Part shown: piece after piece, positions 1 through 8,930 of the stretch
How positions within the stretch are numbered: the first letter of the stretch is position 1
Layout: every line of letters begins with the position of its first letter
Assembly: GCA_003833135.1 (NCBI GenBank)
Contig: QZLH01001447.1
Location: 9,007 to 23,782 of the forward strand
Length of the DNA stretch: 14,776 nucleotides
Direction of reading: 5' to 3'
Source: Oehlia diaphana
Taxonomy: Eukaryota > Glomeromycota > Glomeromycetes > Glomerales > Glomeraceae
The notes under the pieces: model-generated
The model's database searches: none
What the model was told of the DNA's origin: nothing
Seen by the model: the letters and a program-made list of their open reading frames with translations, nothing else
Program-made: the position numbers and the translations under genes

Positions 1-64
1 TTTTTTTTTTTTTCCTTTTTCTTTTTTCAATAATTACAAATATTTGATTTTTGCTACTAAAATA

Positions 65-95
<31 letters not shown>

Positions 96-115
96 TCCAT
101 AAAAAAAAGCCTTCT
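1..115. repeat. Homopolymer T/A low-complexity tract
   Basis: The window opens with long runs of T, including a T-run followed directly by an A-run near positions 67-95, which forms a self-complementary block. No reading frame of interest is present. Similar T-then-A blocks recur near 7132-7150 and 9057-9075. Such runs are common in very AT-rich fungal DNA and may also be sites of length error in the assembly. Confidence 0.9.
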
Positions 116-316
116 GACATCTTAATTTCCTTTTAAAATAGTTTTTCTATCGATATTAGTAACGTTATCTTTGTCAAAGGCACTAACATCAATCGGTTAA
201 CTCAACTTACCAGCCCATCTTTAAACTGCAAAAATTCCGTACTTACCTTCCACCTTCCTCGTATTACTTTCTTGACCCGGTTAAAGTATGCATGATTATG
301 TATGACAAAAATGCTA

Positions 317-475
317 ACCTGTCACGTGCTCATAACATGGAGCATTATCAACGAGAAGAATTTTACGACCTCTATTTCTCATTTGGTAAGTTTCTCAAGA
401 TACTGGTTCCAAATTGACACCTGCATCCAACTTTTGCTATTCCAGTAAAAATCAATTGGAAGGGGACCCAAAAAA
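317..475 (-). pseudogene. Tigger/pogo-like DDE transposase fragment, frameshifted
   Basis: Read on the minus strand, about 475 down to 380 gives a peptide containing FYWNSKSWMQVSIWNQYLEK. One frame over, about 383 down to 317 gives MRNRGRKILLVDNAPCYEHV. Together these match the DDE_1 superfamily endonuclease domain of Tigger/pogo/CENP-B-type transposases: the 'K.WM...W..WL..L' helix, then the hydrophobic strand ending in the second catalytic Asp, 'LLVDNAP'. A one-base frameshift separates the two halves (stop TGA directly after LTK), and a TAG follows the HVTG residues. The N-terminal HTH domains, the first Asp and the C-terminal third are absent. Family match is from recognised motifs; loss of function is seen directly. 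Plus-strand reading of 189-417 is also open but has no recognisable motif and is judged the shadow. Confidence 0.7.
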
Positions 476-664
476 TATATAAAAGGGTCAGGTTTGAGTT
501 TGCGTATTTTGAACTAAAAATCATGAAAATCTTTCCTTTATTAGATAATATTTGATAATTACAGTCAGAATTTTATTTCCTATTAAAACATTATCATAAT
601 TCCGGCACTGAAAAAATGCAGCTCATAATAAAAAATTTTTTTCATCACCTGACCCCTATATATA
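476..664. repeat. Short inverted-repeat (MITE-like) element
   Basis: The left arm at 476-493 (tatataaaagggtcaggt) is matched in inverted orientation by 647-664, which ends acctgaccc followed by a TA-rich stretch. The arms agree at nearly all positions over about 18 bp and are 153 bp apart. The interior is AT-rich and non-coding. It abuts the transposase fragment at 317-475, so it could be the deleted remainder of the same element or a nested miniature element. No clear target-site duplication was seen. Confidence 0.5.
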
Positions 665-1044
665 TATTTCTAGAAGTATTTTTCTATCAATATTTTTAAG
701 AACTCGGGAATTCTCTTGTTAAGAACAAAAAATTTAAAAGAATTTATCAAATTTGAATAGAAATCCAAAAATAAAGACACATATAACGATAATCTATTTA
801 TAAGTTTGTTTATTAAGCTATTTAAAATGTGAAAAGCGGTCAGAAAATAATATTTAATAAAGAGAAGTAGAAAAAAAAAAAAAGTTCGCAGGGTTAACTA
901 AACAAAATATCAAAGAAAAATAAAAATAAAATAAAGAAGTTTATCCAAGTTGTATATAGAATGAATTTTACATGTAAAGAATATCTAAGATTTCCAAAAA
1001 AAAAAAAAAAGATTTTAGATGAAAAAGACTTTGAAAAAAAATTT
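665..1044. other. AT-rich non-coding stretch
   Basis: I see no coding-like frame, conserved motif or structured repeat here, only A/T-rich sequence with poly-A runs near 871-884 and 997-1010. Confidence 0.6.
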
Positions 1045-1375
1045 TGTTCCCCAGTTCGGCTGGCATATAAAAAATTTATTCCGTGTTTTTTTTCGTAAGT
1101 GTATCATATTTAACGGATAAAATTTTTTAGAGTTGGTCAAAGACCTTAAAAATATGCTACGCTATGAGAACATTTCTTGTGAAATTTTATTTAAAATGAC
1201 CCGGCCGGCATTTTTTTTATATATGTAAAATTTTTTCATATGTAAAATTTTTTACGCACATTGGCCAAAAACATCACGTGATAAAAATTTTTTACTATAA
1301 AAAAAAATTTCCATTTTTCGAAAAACTGACCCGGTCGGGTCACGAGAATCTAAATTTTTTTTGCCCGGCCTTATA
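1045..1375. repeat. Cluster of G+C-rich palindromic boxes in AT-rich DNA
   Basis: Three or four G+C boxes stand out from A/T surroundings: ccagttcggctggcat at 1051-1066, tgacccggccggcat at 1198-1212, tgacccggtcgggtca at 1327-1342 and tgcccggcc at 1362-1370. The 1327-1342 box is a near-perfect 16-bp palindrome. A CACGTG sits between them at 1275-1280. The arrangement resembles ends of short DNA transposons, but I could not define a pair of terminal repeats with a target duplication. Confidence 0.4.
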
Positions 1376-1537
1376 ATAAACTTTTTAATTTTTTCAAAAT
1401 AAATTTCATGTAAAAATCACTATGTATTTTCAGCTTTAATTTGTAAAATATAAAAATATTACGTTTTTATCGTTCGTTTTTTTTACAAATCACAATATTA
1501 ATCACTTTATTAATATAATTTATTTGAATACAGATTC

Positions 1538-3944
1538 TCATAATACGATTAATTGTTCGATCAAGATGTTTGTTAATGTAATAAATTTAAAATTTTCATT
1601 ATTCAAATAAATCATTGCTTTTGGTGATATTAAACTAATTTATTTGAACTCCTCTTATCTGCTTCAAATTCATCTATTATACATCCATACTAATAAATTA
1701 AAGAAAATTATTAATATATTTTATTATTAAAAAAAAAAAAGATTTTATTTTGTTTAACACTAACTATATGTTCAGTTAATTCATTAATAAGTTTTGAGAC
1801 ATTGAATTCCCCACAAACATACCTTTGTTGATTTAATTGAAGTTAATGATGTTATTGTATTATGAATATTAAGTGTTCCATTCAAGGATGCTATTAGCGA
1901 ATCTTCCAAGATAAGTAACCAATTCAATATTTGGGGCAAGCTTAAATAATAATAAAACAATTTTATTAGAAAATATCAAACAAATATGTGAATAATTATT
2001 AAACATCAAACTTACATTTTATGTCATAACAACCCTGACAAATTGTGAATTAATAGAAATATTAACGATATCTAAACACTCATCAATGAGTTCGGTAAAT
2101 TCGGCCTTATATTGTCCGATTCTATATGCCGAGGTGGTTTCCTTTCTTTCAACATATTTGTTACCTCATTGACTGTTCAATTGGATTATTTATAGGTTTT
2201 ATTTGTAAACCTTCATCGCCTCCTCACAATCATACTCGGATTCTTTTTAAATTTCTCATTAATTAGCATACGAAAAAGTAATATAATAATAATTATTATA
2301 CTGTAAATATTATTGAATTGTTTGAATTATTTCCCCACTTTCTAATGAAATTAATGGCTGCATCACTACGTAATGACAGATGTCCAGCGAAGACAACGCA
2401 TGGTTCTTGATATTTTTCCTGTAATGAACTATCAGCCCTAGTTGCATAATATAATAACGATTGCCCAATCATGTCTTGATGATGCATCAGATTATCTGGC
2501 AAGTACATTTTTTGCTGTCTCTCGGTACACATCCTAATGACATAAAGATAGTATTAACAAATATCTGGTTCTTGTTTTATTATAATAACAATTAATTAAC
2601 GTACCATTCCCCACATATATTAGAATATTTGAGGGATTCCTCAGCCATAGGATACATTGCATAGAAGGGAATACCACGTAATCCTAGGCCTCCTAGGCCC
2701 TTAGATGTTGACTCAAAAAACCTATTATATTAAAAATAATTCTCTTCATCGTACAAGGGAATAAACATTTCCTTTATTTTTTAAAGAGTTGATTATTAAA
2801 TATAATTAATTAGTTATAATATTTAAAGAATGTTATTAAATCATGTTAAGTTTAAATTATATTTACTCGTACCAATACAATTTCCAATTTCAATAAGAAT
2901 GGTTTCGAATCTAGCTCCATCCTTATCACGCAAGTCGCTAAGAATGATAACATCAGCATTATTTAATACCGTCTTATCAAAAGGCAAAGGATGTATATTT
3001 AGTACCGTGGATGATGATGACACTATAGTAATCTATTCAATTTTTTTTATAATAAGTAAATAATTAATTAAGACATATCCATATCCTTAAATATTAAGTT
3101 ACCTTTTCACCTGCACAATAAATCATCCAATTAGCACTACCAAGACAATAACCTGAACTATATGCAGTAACTTCGAGTTCATATAAATTCTATCGAGTAT
3201 GTTAGAATTATATAAAAAAAAATATTACTGAAAATATGTGTATCAGCGAAACTCACCAGATGTTCACCAAATCTTACAGGTCTCACTTTATCAATACAAG
3301 ATTGAATGTCTGCTATTGAATATTAAGATCGCGCAAAATTCCAATCTGCAGTGGCACCGGTAAAAATATTAGTGGATCCAGGTTGTGAATGAGTTCGACT
3401 TTTAAGTACACTATCACCAAAGAAATGCACCAATTCCTTCATCGTCTGTTTATAAAAAATAAAAATACGATTAATAAATAAAAATAGCTTCGATTATTAA
3501 ATATTTGAAAGTTATTTTACCTTCCAAATAAAATTGTAGGTATATGATATTCGATAATATAAGGTAAAACCAACATATGACGGACCCACCACCTGCAACT
3601 CCACTACCATCACCAGCTAAATCAATTAAATGATCCAATTTATGATGTTTCCTGCCATGTTCTTTATTTTCTGATATAGCATCGACGTATGATCTGAATG
3701 ATCTGATATATTGGAAGAAACCTCGACAGAAACTGATACATGTTGTTCGTGCTTTTGATCCGATATATCATTGGATGGAAATTCTCAAAAGTAAGATGTA
3801 TCTAATCCATAATCTATTAAGAAATTTATTTGCATTAATTTGATTACGACTTTAAAGGATGCTATTTTAAAAAAATGGCAATAATAATCAGTTTAATTAA
3901 TTTAATTCACCGATATAAAAATAAGTAGTAATTACCAATTTCAT
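1538..3944 (-). pseudogene. INTS9: Integrator complex subunit 9 (INTS9)-like relic, spliced and disrupted
   Basis: INTS9 is the catalytically dead MBL/beta-CASP partner of the INTS11 endonuclease in the nuclear Integrator cleavage module. In order, the minus strand gives: MKL (3944-3936); FLIDYGLDTSYF (to 3788); MLVLPYIIEYH (from 3576); MKELVHFF through WNFARS to YSIADIQSCI (exon 3445-3257); TAYSSGYCLGSANWMIY (3189-3103); LPFDKTVLNNADVIILSDL (3032-2873); IPFYAMYP through GEW (to 2605); MCTERQQKMYLP through PCVVFAGHLSLRSDAAINF (2533-2302); NEVTNMLKERKPP (about 2165); LAPNIELVTYLGRF (from 1940); GEFNVSKLINELTEH (about 1800-1755); and a tail ending LTNILIEQLIVL plus stop at 1538-1540. All follow the colinear order of animal INTS9 as I recall it. 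Introns 3256-3190, 3102-3033 and 2604-2534 keep GT-AG ends and join exons in frame. Lesions: in-frame TGA 3785-3787, TAA 3323-3325, TAA 2730-2732, TAA 1869-1871, plus frameshifts and missing segments. INTS9 identity is confident; non-functionality is likely. Confidence 0.85.
2302..2533 (-). pseudogene. Best-preserved exon of the INTS9 relic (beta-CASP region)
   Basis: This 232-base exon is open throughout. It begins after a ATTAG acceptor, which joins TG from the upstream exon to G here and so restores the Trp of GEW-MCTERQQ. It ends before a GTATAA donor. It carries the conserved 'YLP' and 'PCVVF.GH.SLR' segments of the INTS9 beta-CASP region, followed by a WG and IIFT strand. It is the piece to use when searching for an intact paralogue. 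Confidence 0.8.
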
Positions 3945-4105
3945 TTTGGTACAATTTATAATAGACGAAATAATTTTTTTTTTTTTGTGATACGATATAT
4001 AAAAACACTTGAAGAATTTTTTGGGGCAACATGGATTTTATATTATTTTTTAACGTATGACAAAGCAGGCGTACAGTGCAAATCGAAAAGCGCGGGCACG
4101 TGATT
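3945..4105 (-). promoter_or_regulatory. Possible former promoter side of the INTS9 relic
   Basis: Upstream of the ATG at 3942-3944 (minus strand) lies AT-rich sequence, then a distinctly G+C-richer block at 4068-4103 that includes CACGTG at 4097-4102 (an E-box-type palindrome). I see no firm TATA box or transcription start. Assignment as a promoter rests only on position. Confidence 0.25.
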
Positions 4106-5300
4106 ATAGTAAAATACCCATTGTTTCAATTTTTTTTCATGCTCTATTAAGGAAAAAAGTAAAGAGTTTGTTGATTTATTTAAAGGTACTTATGATAATT
4201 GAAAAAAATTTTGGTAGTAATAAGCGGAGAAGTAATGAAAAATAATTATAGTTATACAGTTAAAGTATACTGTATGTCTTATTCGGCGATTTACAAGTTC
4301 AATTGCATTACAATGTTTAAAAAGCTGCGGACTGCGGACTATCAATATTATGTAATAACACATTTAGAGTTCAAACAAAGTCACTCATTCATCCATTAAA
4401 ATTTTGCAGTTAATTTGCATGGGAAAGTATTGGCCGAGAAGTTTTTAACTTAAATTGATCTGACAGCGAAAAAAAAAAAAAATAAGCGGTGCTTTGCTTA
4501 CATACAATTTTATTTTGTGATTACGCAAAGGATGGTTTGATACATTATGTTTAAGTTTCCTTTCAAAATTTACTGCGTATGGTAAAACAATTTTAAATGA
4601 TTTTACAATTTAAAATGTTTAAAAAGTAAAATAAGATAAAATAAGGAAAATAAGGGAGAAACCGCGAAATTTATGGTCAAAATTGGTCAGATTGTAATAA
4701 AAAATAAAAAAAAAAATAAAATTATTTAAAGAAAAAAATACATTTTTTTTTGTCAAACCCCGGTTTCGGAAGCTAAACAATCAATAAGATTTCTATGAAA
4801 GAAAAAAGGAAATTAATTACATATAAAAATGATATAATGACTACGGCGGACCAGGCGGACCATAAATAACATACTTATTTTGTGCTAAATATGGTAATTT
4901 ATAATGAGAACATAATATAAGGTAAATTACTGCCTTTTTTATAAATTGATTGTTTTCAATAAGTTTATGTTTGTAAAAGCCACTTTTTCGTTTCGAATAT
5001 TACTAAATTACGTTAAATTGCCAGAAACGTTGTCGGATTTTATTTAGTGTATGGCTCATTGCATACATAGTAATAGGGTAGGGTTTCAAATACTATTAAA
5101 TTATCACATGAGATAGATATCGTCGATAATACAGTAAGCAGGTTAGAATAGCTTTTCTAATTCTACGGCAATTCTTTATTACGCTAATACATAATAATAT
5201 TTGTTACTTTTTTTCGTTAATTCTTCTACATTTGTGCATGACGGAGTTACCAATGAGCAGCCTTATTAGCCAATTTTATGACTTAATTTGATGTGTTACA
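4106..5300. other. Long AT-rich intergenic stretch
   Basis: I see no supportable gene. The open frames beginning at 4057 and 4199 on the plus strand are Lys/Ile/Phe-rich and look like chance frames. Two small direct repeats are notable: tgcggac twice at 4324-4337 and ggcggacca twice at 4844-4862, both G+C islands in AT-rich DNA. Short coding-like pieces appear on the minus strand near 5030-5090, but none can be joined to a recognisable protein. Confidence 0.5.
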
Positions 5301-5306
5301 TACGAA

Positions 5307-5519
5307 TTACATTAGACTTTGTACTTGTAATAATTTTCTTTTCGTAATATAGTATAATGGAATCTTCAAAACACTTGTTGTATGTGGTTTCTGAATACCG
5401 GTGGAAATCGGATCTTGGCCAGCATTACGAAATCCTAGTCCGGCACTATGCTTTAATTCTGGCCAACATCCCGTATCCACATATGTGGATTCGGAATCTA
5501 CATAGATTCCGTTTTCACC
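5307..5519 (-). CDS. Candidate 3' exon of an unidentified protein (G+C-rich island)
   Basis: The minus strand from about 5519 to the TAA at 5307-5309 is open for about 70 codons. It includes GENGIYVDSESTYVDTGCWP and then LKHSAGLGFRNAGQDP, a composition rich in Gly, Asp, Ser, Thr and Pro and unlike random AT-rich translation. A GTAG acceptor just upstream (exon beginning 5518/5519) could make this a last exon. A possible upstream piece on the same strand near 5594-5640 reads NREKDISVTYRI but is not joined by an obvious intron. The segment 5395-5515 is visibly richer in G+C than its surroundings. Internal near-repeats (GIYVDS/TYVDT) reflect two adjacent DNA palindromes. I do not recognise the family. 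The opposite-strand frame (58 codons, 5357-5533) is the less likely reading. Confidence 0.45.
   Translation of the reverse strand, partial: GENGIYVDSESTYVDTGCWPELKHSAGLGFRNAGQDPISTGIQKPHTTSVLKIPLYYITKRKLLQVQSLM
5475..5510. repeat. Two adjacent palindromes
   Basis: Positions 5475-5490 (atccacatatgtggat) form a perfect 16-bp palindrome. Immediately after, 5491-5511 hold arms cggaatcta/tagattccg around a two-base centre. Both lie inside the G+C-rich candidate exon. They could arise from a local duplication/inversion or be a binding site. Confidence 0.6.
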
Positions 5520-5533
5520 TACAACATATATAA

Positions 5534-6480
5534 ATAATTTTATAAACTGAATATAAAGTACGAATTGAAAATTTTTAGTGTTACATTATATCCTATACGT
5601 GACTGAAATATCCTTCTCCCGATTTTTATTCTCACAAAAAACTGAAAAAAACTTGTTAGATAATTTTTTACAGTTTTACTTAAATAAGAAAGTTGTCTTC
5701 TTTCGACTTGAAGAAATAATAATACTATTTTGAATTTAATCATTTGATTTGCGGATCAGATCATTATTCATGCCGAACGGTTAGTACAACAGATTTCACT
5801 TTATTTATAAAACCATTGTTAGATAGCGGATAAACCAAAGAACTTTTTTTAATGAATTTATCTAAAAAAAATGTATGTTACACATGCAGGTTGTGTCACA
5901 ATAAAACAATAATGACAATAATGACAATAACTCATAAAATAGTAGTTTAATAAAAACGTTTTAATTTGCTGTTTCACAAGATCGCAAAATTGGGCTAATT
6001 CAGAGAAGGAGAGAGGTATAATATTATTTTTAAAATAGTTTTCGACCCACTAACTTAATAAAAGCAAGAAGGAACTCAATATGACCAATAGATCATTATT
6101 TATTCAAATCAAAAAAAAAAAGTTTTTTTCATTGTGTCACTGATAAATATTTATTGCGCCTAAAGCTACTTTTCTGATTATAATGTTTGTCATCATTATT
6201 CTAACTAAAAAAAGGTGTTCAATTAAAATTTCAAAGGAAATATTAATTTTTATTTCGTATAACATTTGAAACTTGAATGATGAGTCATCAAACCTTAATT
6301 ATGTCTTTATTATCGTATAATTAAATTCATTTTTATAAATAAAATTTTTAAAGAAAACATATATTTTAACGTAATTTGATTTAATAAGGTTCGTATATAT
6401 CTAGTTTGGGATTAAGTGCATGTAAGTACTCGGATCAAAATTTCGAATTTGTATATGTAATCGCTTTCGTCAATTCGCTA
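5534..6480. other. AT-rich intergenic stretch with a short tandem repeat
   Basis: The only structured element is three copies of a 9-bp unit, acaataatg, at about 5906-5932, with the last copy degenerate. The Phe/Ile/Lys-rich open frame on the minus strand at 5540-5743 is not convincing as a gene. No other feature is supported. Confidence 0.5.
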
Positions 6481-6540
6481 TCGGAGGAACAATTCCTTTA
6501 TTTATTATTTTTTAGAGTTAGATTCTTTATTTAATTTCTC

Positions 6541-6548
6541 TATAAAAA
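6541..6548 (+). promoter_or_regulatory. TATA box with CT-rich initiation region
   Basis: TATAAAAA at 6541-6548 is followed by a CT-rich stretch (about 6549-6580), and then an A-rich leader runs up to the ATG at 6646. TATA, CT-rich start region and A-rich context before the ATG, within about 105 bp, is the classic layout of a fungal core promoter. This supports the short ORF downstream. Confidence 0.5.
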
Positions 6549-6645
6549 CCTCCTCGATTTTCTTTACCACTCCATTCTCATTTTTTACAATATCATTAAA
6601 CAATTTATTCGATCCTTCTATTAATTTTAATCGATCATCAAAAAA

Positions 6646-6816
6646 ATGTTTAATAGGAGAATTCAACGAATTCAACGTCAAAGACGTAGAAATATTAGAA
6701 TATATAGGAGATATGCACCTTTTAACATAATTTTAAATCAAGTTGTGCACCTGCCATTACAAACTACAACCGATCCATTTGCGGCTCAACTATTTAATGG
6801 ATCTCCCTTCCATTAA
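6646..6816 (+). CDS. Small Arg-rich hypothetical protein (56 aa)
   Basis: The frame begins ATG at 6646 and ends TAA at 6814-6816. The N-terminal half is strongly basic (MFNRRIQRIQRQRRRN, then Tyr/Arg), and the C-terminal half contains HLPLQTTTDPFAAQLFNG. There is no signal peptide or membrane helix, and I recognise no domain. The Arg-rich start resembles an RNA- or DNA-binding or nuclear-targeting tail, but that is inference. Support comes from the TATA box and CT-rich leader upstream, an aaaaaaATG start context, and an intron-like GTAAGT-to-CAG segment just downstream. It could be a genuine small gene, or the first exon of a longer transcript that I cannot assemble. Confidence 0.45.
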   Translation: MFNRRIQRIQRQRRRNIRIYRRYAPFNIILNQVVHLPLQTTTDPFAAQLFNGSPFH

Positions 6817-6826
6817 TAAATATTTG

Positions 6827-6931
6827 GTAAGTGTGATTCTATCTTTTACGTGATATAATTGATATATTGTAACTATAATCATTCTTAATTTTAACTAATT
6901 TTTATTTAATTTAATATTGGTCTAATATCAG
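6827..6931 (+). other. Putative 3'UTR intron
   Basis: A consensus donor GTAAGT begins at 6827. A branch-like ttaactaat lies at about 6891-6899, and the segment ends in tatcag at 6931. Length is 105 bp, in the range of the introns in the INTS9 relic. It lies ten bases after the stop of the small ORF, so it would be a 3'UTR intron of that transcript. Confidence 0.35.
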
Positions 6932-6969
6932 TGCATGTTTAACTTCAAATATGAAAATGCGATGCAATA

Positions 6970-7105
6970 AAATCTTATATAAGGCTTCCCTATAAAAAAA
7001 AAATTCTGGAAAAAACTCCGATAAATGATCATTTTTCTAGTTTTCATTCCCAAAGAAACTCAGACACGTGGTCATTTTTCTGAAAAATCTTTTATAGGGC
7101 TTAAG
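6970..7105. repeat. Imperfect direct repeat pair
   Basis: A stretch at about 6970-6988 (aatcttatataaggcttcc) is echoed at about 7086-7103 (aatcttttatagggctta). Inside, gatcatttttct at 7027-7038 recurs as ggtcatttttct at 7070-7081, next to CACGTG at 7065-7070. The meaning is unclear; it may be the remains of a small duplicated element. Confidence 0.35.
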
Positions 7106-8720
7106 ACTAAATTTATGGTTATTAGTCGGTCTTTTTTTTAAAAAAAAAATTCTAACTAGCTATGAAAATAATTTAATTATAGACTTATAGTTTATACAAT
7201 TATCTAACTTTTATAGTCAAGTTTTATGTAACTTTATGCATATAATTTGCGTAATTGTTAATTAAGATTAATCATTATTTATTTAATATATGCGTGGGTT
7301 AATTTATAATATGGATCGTGCGGAGCATTAGGTAAAGTTAGTATATCATTTTATTTTATTTTATTCGGAAGAAATGTAAAAAAGGTTATGACAAAATACA
7401 TCATGTTGAATCTTTAATTTAGATGGATGACTTGATGGATTTTTATATATATGTGTGTATGCTGTGTTCATTTAGGGGGTATGACGTGCCAAAAGGGCAA
7501 TTAAAATAATTTACTTATTATTAAAAGGGGTTTTTTTTTGGATTAACATAATTTTTATTTATTTACTTTGATTGACCTTCAAATTCAAAATCACGGGTGT
7601 ATTTGCTGCGGTTTTTTTAAAATAAAAAAAATATGAAGTGTCAGATCGACATTATAAAGTGGTCGAAAAGGCGAAAATGAATTTAAAGTATTTAAATATG
7701 ATACATTTATATTTATTTCATATATTTCTCCATTCTATAAATTAATTTATTATATAATAAACATTTTTTCGACTTGAGAGATAAAAAAATTTTCATTAAT
7801 AAGATAATGACTTCATAAGTAAATTTATTAAAGTATTTTCCACTTTATACAATTTTATTCTCTGAGATTTGCTTTCATTCATGCGATTTATTCCGAGTGT
7901 TTAAAATTACTAGGGCGATAAAATATTTAGACCCCAAATAAATCTTAAATTTAGTTTAAAAAATATTTATATTATATAAAGCATTACTATAAATAACTTC
8001 TTTACTTAAAAAGCGCTCAAACGTTTTACTAAGCAGTTTGTCCAAAGTACATTTAATTTTTTTAATGCAATCAAAGTTAAAAACCCATGTATATAATATC
8101 ATAAGTGTTACAAATCCATTTTTACGTTTATTTAATTTCCAAAAATTACTTTCCATTTATTTTATTTATTTTCATACTTTTCATTCGTTAAGTAATTTTT
8201 TTTTTTCGGATTATTTCTTTTATATTACATCCGTGAATATTTTGTATATCATTTACTGATATATCTTTGTCTTTCCCGGATATTTAAAATAAAGTAAACT
8301 ATAAATATCTTTCTTTCAATCTCCTTCCTTTTTAGAAACGAGGAATACTGGTACTTGTTTATCTATATGTCACACTAATTCTGAGAAATATGATCTTCAA
8401 TTAAAAATTTCCTTTTTCATAGTTTCTTTGATAAAGTTCTAAAATAGGTTGAATAAAATTTTTATCCCGGCAACCCTAAGTTATCCCTGTGTCAGGACCT
8501 AGTACTCCTTTGAATATTTATTTTTTTTTTATAAAAAGAGGTTGTTCATGAACAAAACTTTGAACTTATTTTAAATTTGTTTTTACAAAAAAATTTTGTT
8601 TTTCATATTTATGTTATCGAAAAAATTAATTTTTGTGTTACAACATTCATAGTTAACTAATTTATTAAAATACAACAAATATTTTCGAAGTCTTGAATAT
8701 GAAATTAAGATAAAAATATA
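7106..8720. other. Long AT-rich stretch without a supportable gene
   Basis: This 1.6 kb is dominated by A/T-rich simple sequence, including a T-then-A block near 7132-7150. The overlapping open frames at 7956-8156 (minus) and 8038-8259 (plus) are Phe/Ile/Leu/Lys-rich and lie antisense to each other. They are judged chance frames. A G+C-richer pocket at about 8467-8505 has no readable protein or known site. Confidence 0.55.
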
Positions 8721-8723
8721 TAA

Positions 8724-8874
8724 ATACGTCGATTACGAAAAAAGTTTCAATATCTTACTTATAATCAAAAATTGATAGAGCTCAAAATAGAGCATAATAT
8801 TGGTCAGCTTGATGCAGATAGAATTCGCGCTTTTCAATAAAAGATTAAATCTCCTTGAACAAGCAATTTACTAA
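8724..8874 (+). pseudogene. Decayed coding fragment, helical, unidentified
   Basis: From 8724 the plus strand is open to a TAA at 8838-8840 and contains LIELKIEHNIGQLDADRIRA. Dropping one base near 8835 continues the reading as NKRLNLLEQAIY to a TAA at 8872-8874. Composition is charged and heptad-like (Leu/Ile with Glu/Lys/Arg), suggesting a helical or coiled-coil segment. There is no start codon and no recognised family. It may belong with the fragments at 9195-9828. Confidence 0.35.
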
Positions 8875-8930
8875 TATTTATATTCACTTATCGTTATTTA
8901 TTAGATGAAGGGTACATATAATTAGCTAAT

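Noticed and set aside
2830..3063. 77-codon plus-strand open frame
   Set aside because: It lies antisense to a clear INTS9 exon (2873-3032) and has no protein-like motif.
4057..4399. Two overlapping plus-strand open frames of 62 and 66 codons
   Set aside because: They are in different frames, rich in Lys/Ile/Phe/Tyr, and have no motif or splice or promoter support.
5357..5533. 58-codon plus-strand frame starting MESSKHLLYVV
   Set aside because: It is antisense to the better-composed minus-strand exon at 5307-5519. Kept only as an alternative.
7956..8259. Overlapping antisense open frames
   Set aside because: Composition is what AT-rich DNA gives by chance, and each is the shadow of the other.
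8470..8505. G+C pocket resembling part of a homing-endonuclease site (agggataac)
   Set aside because: Only nine or ten bases match, with no intron, endonuclease gene or other context.
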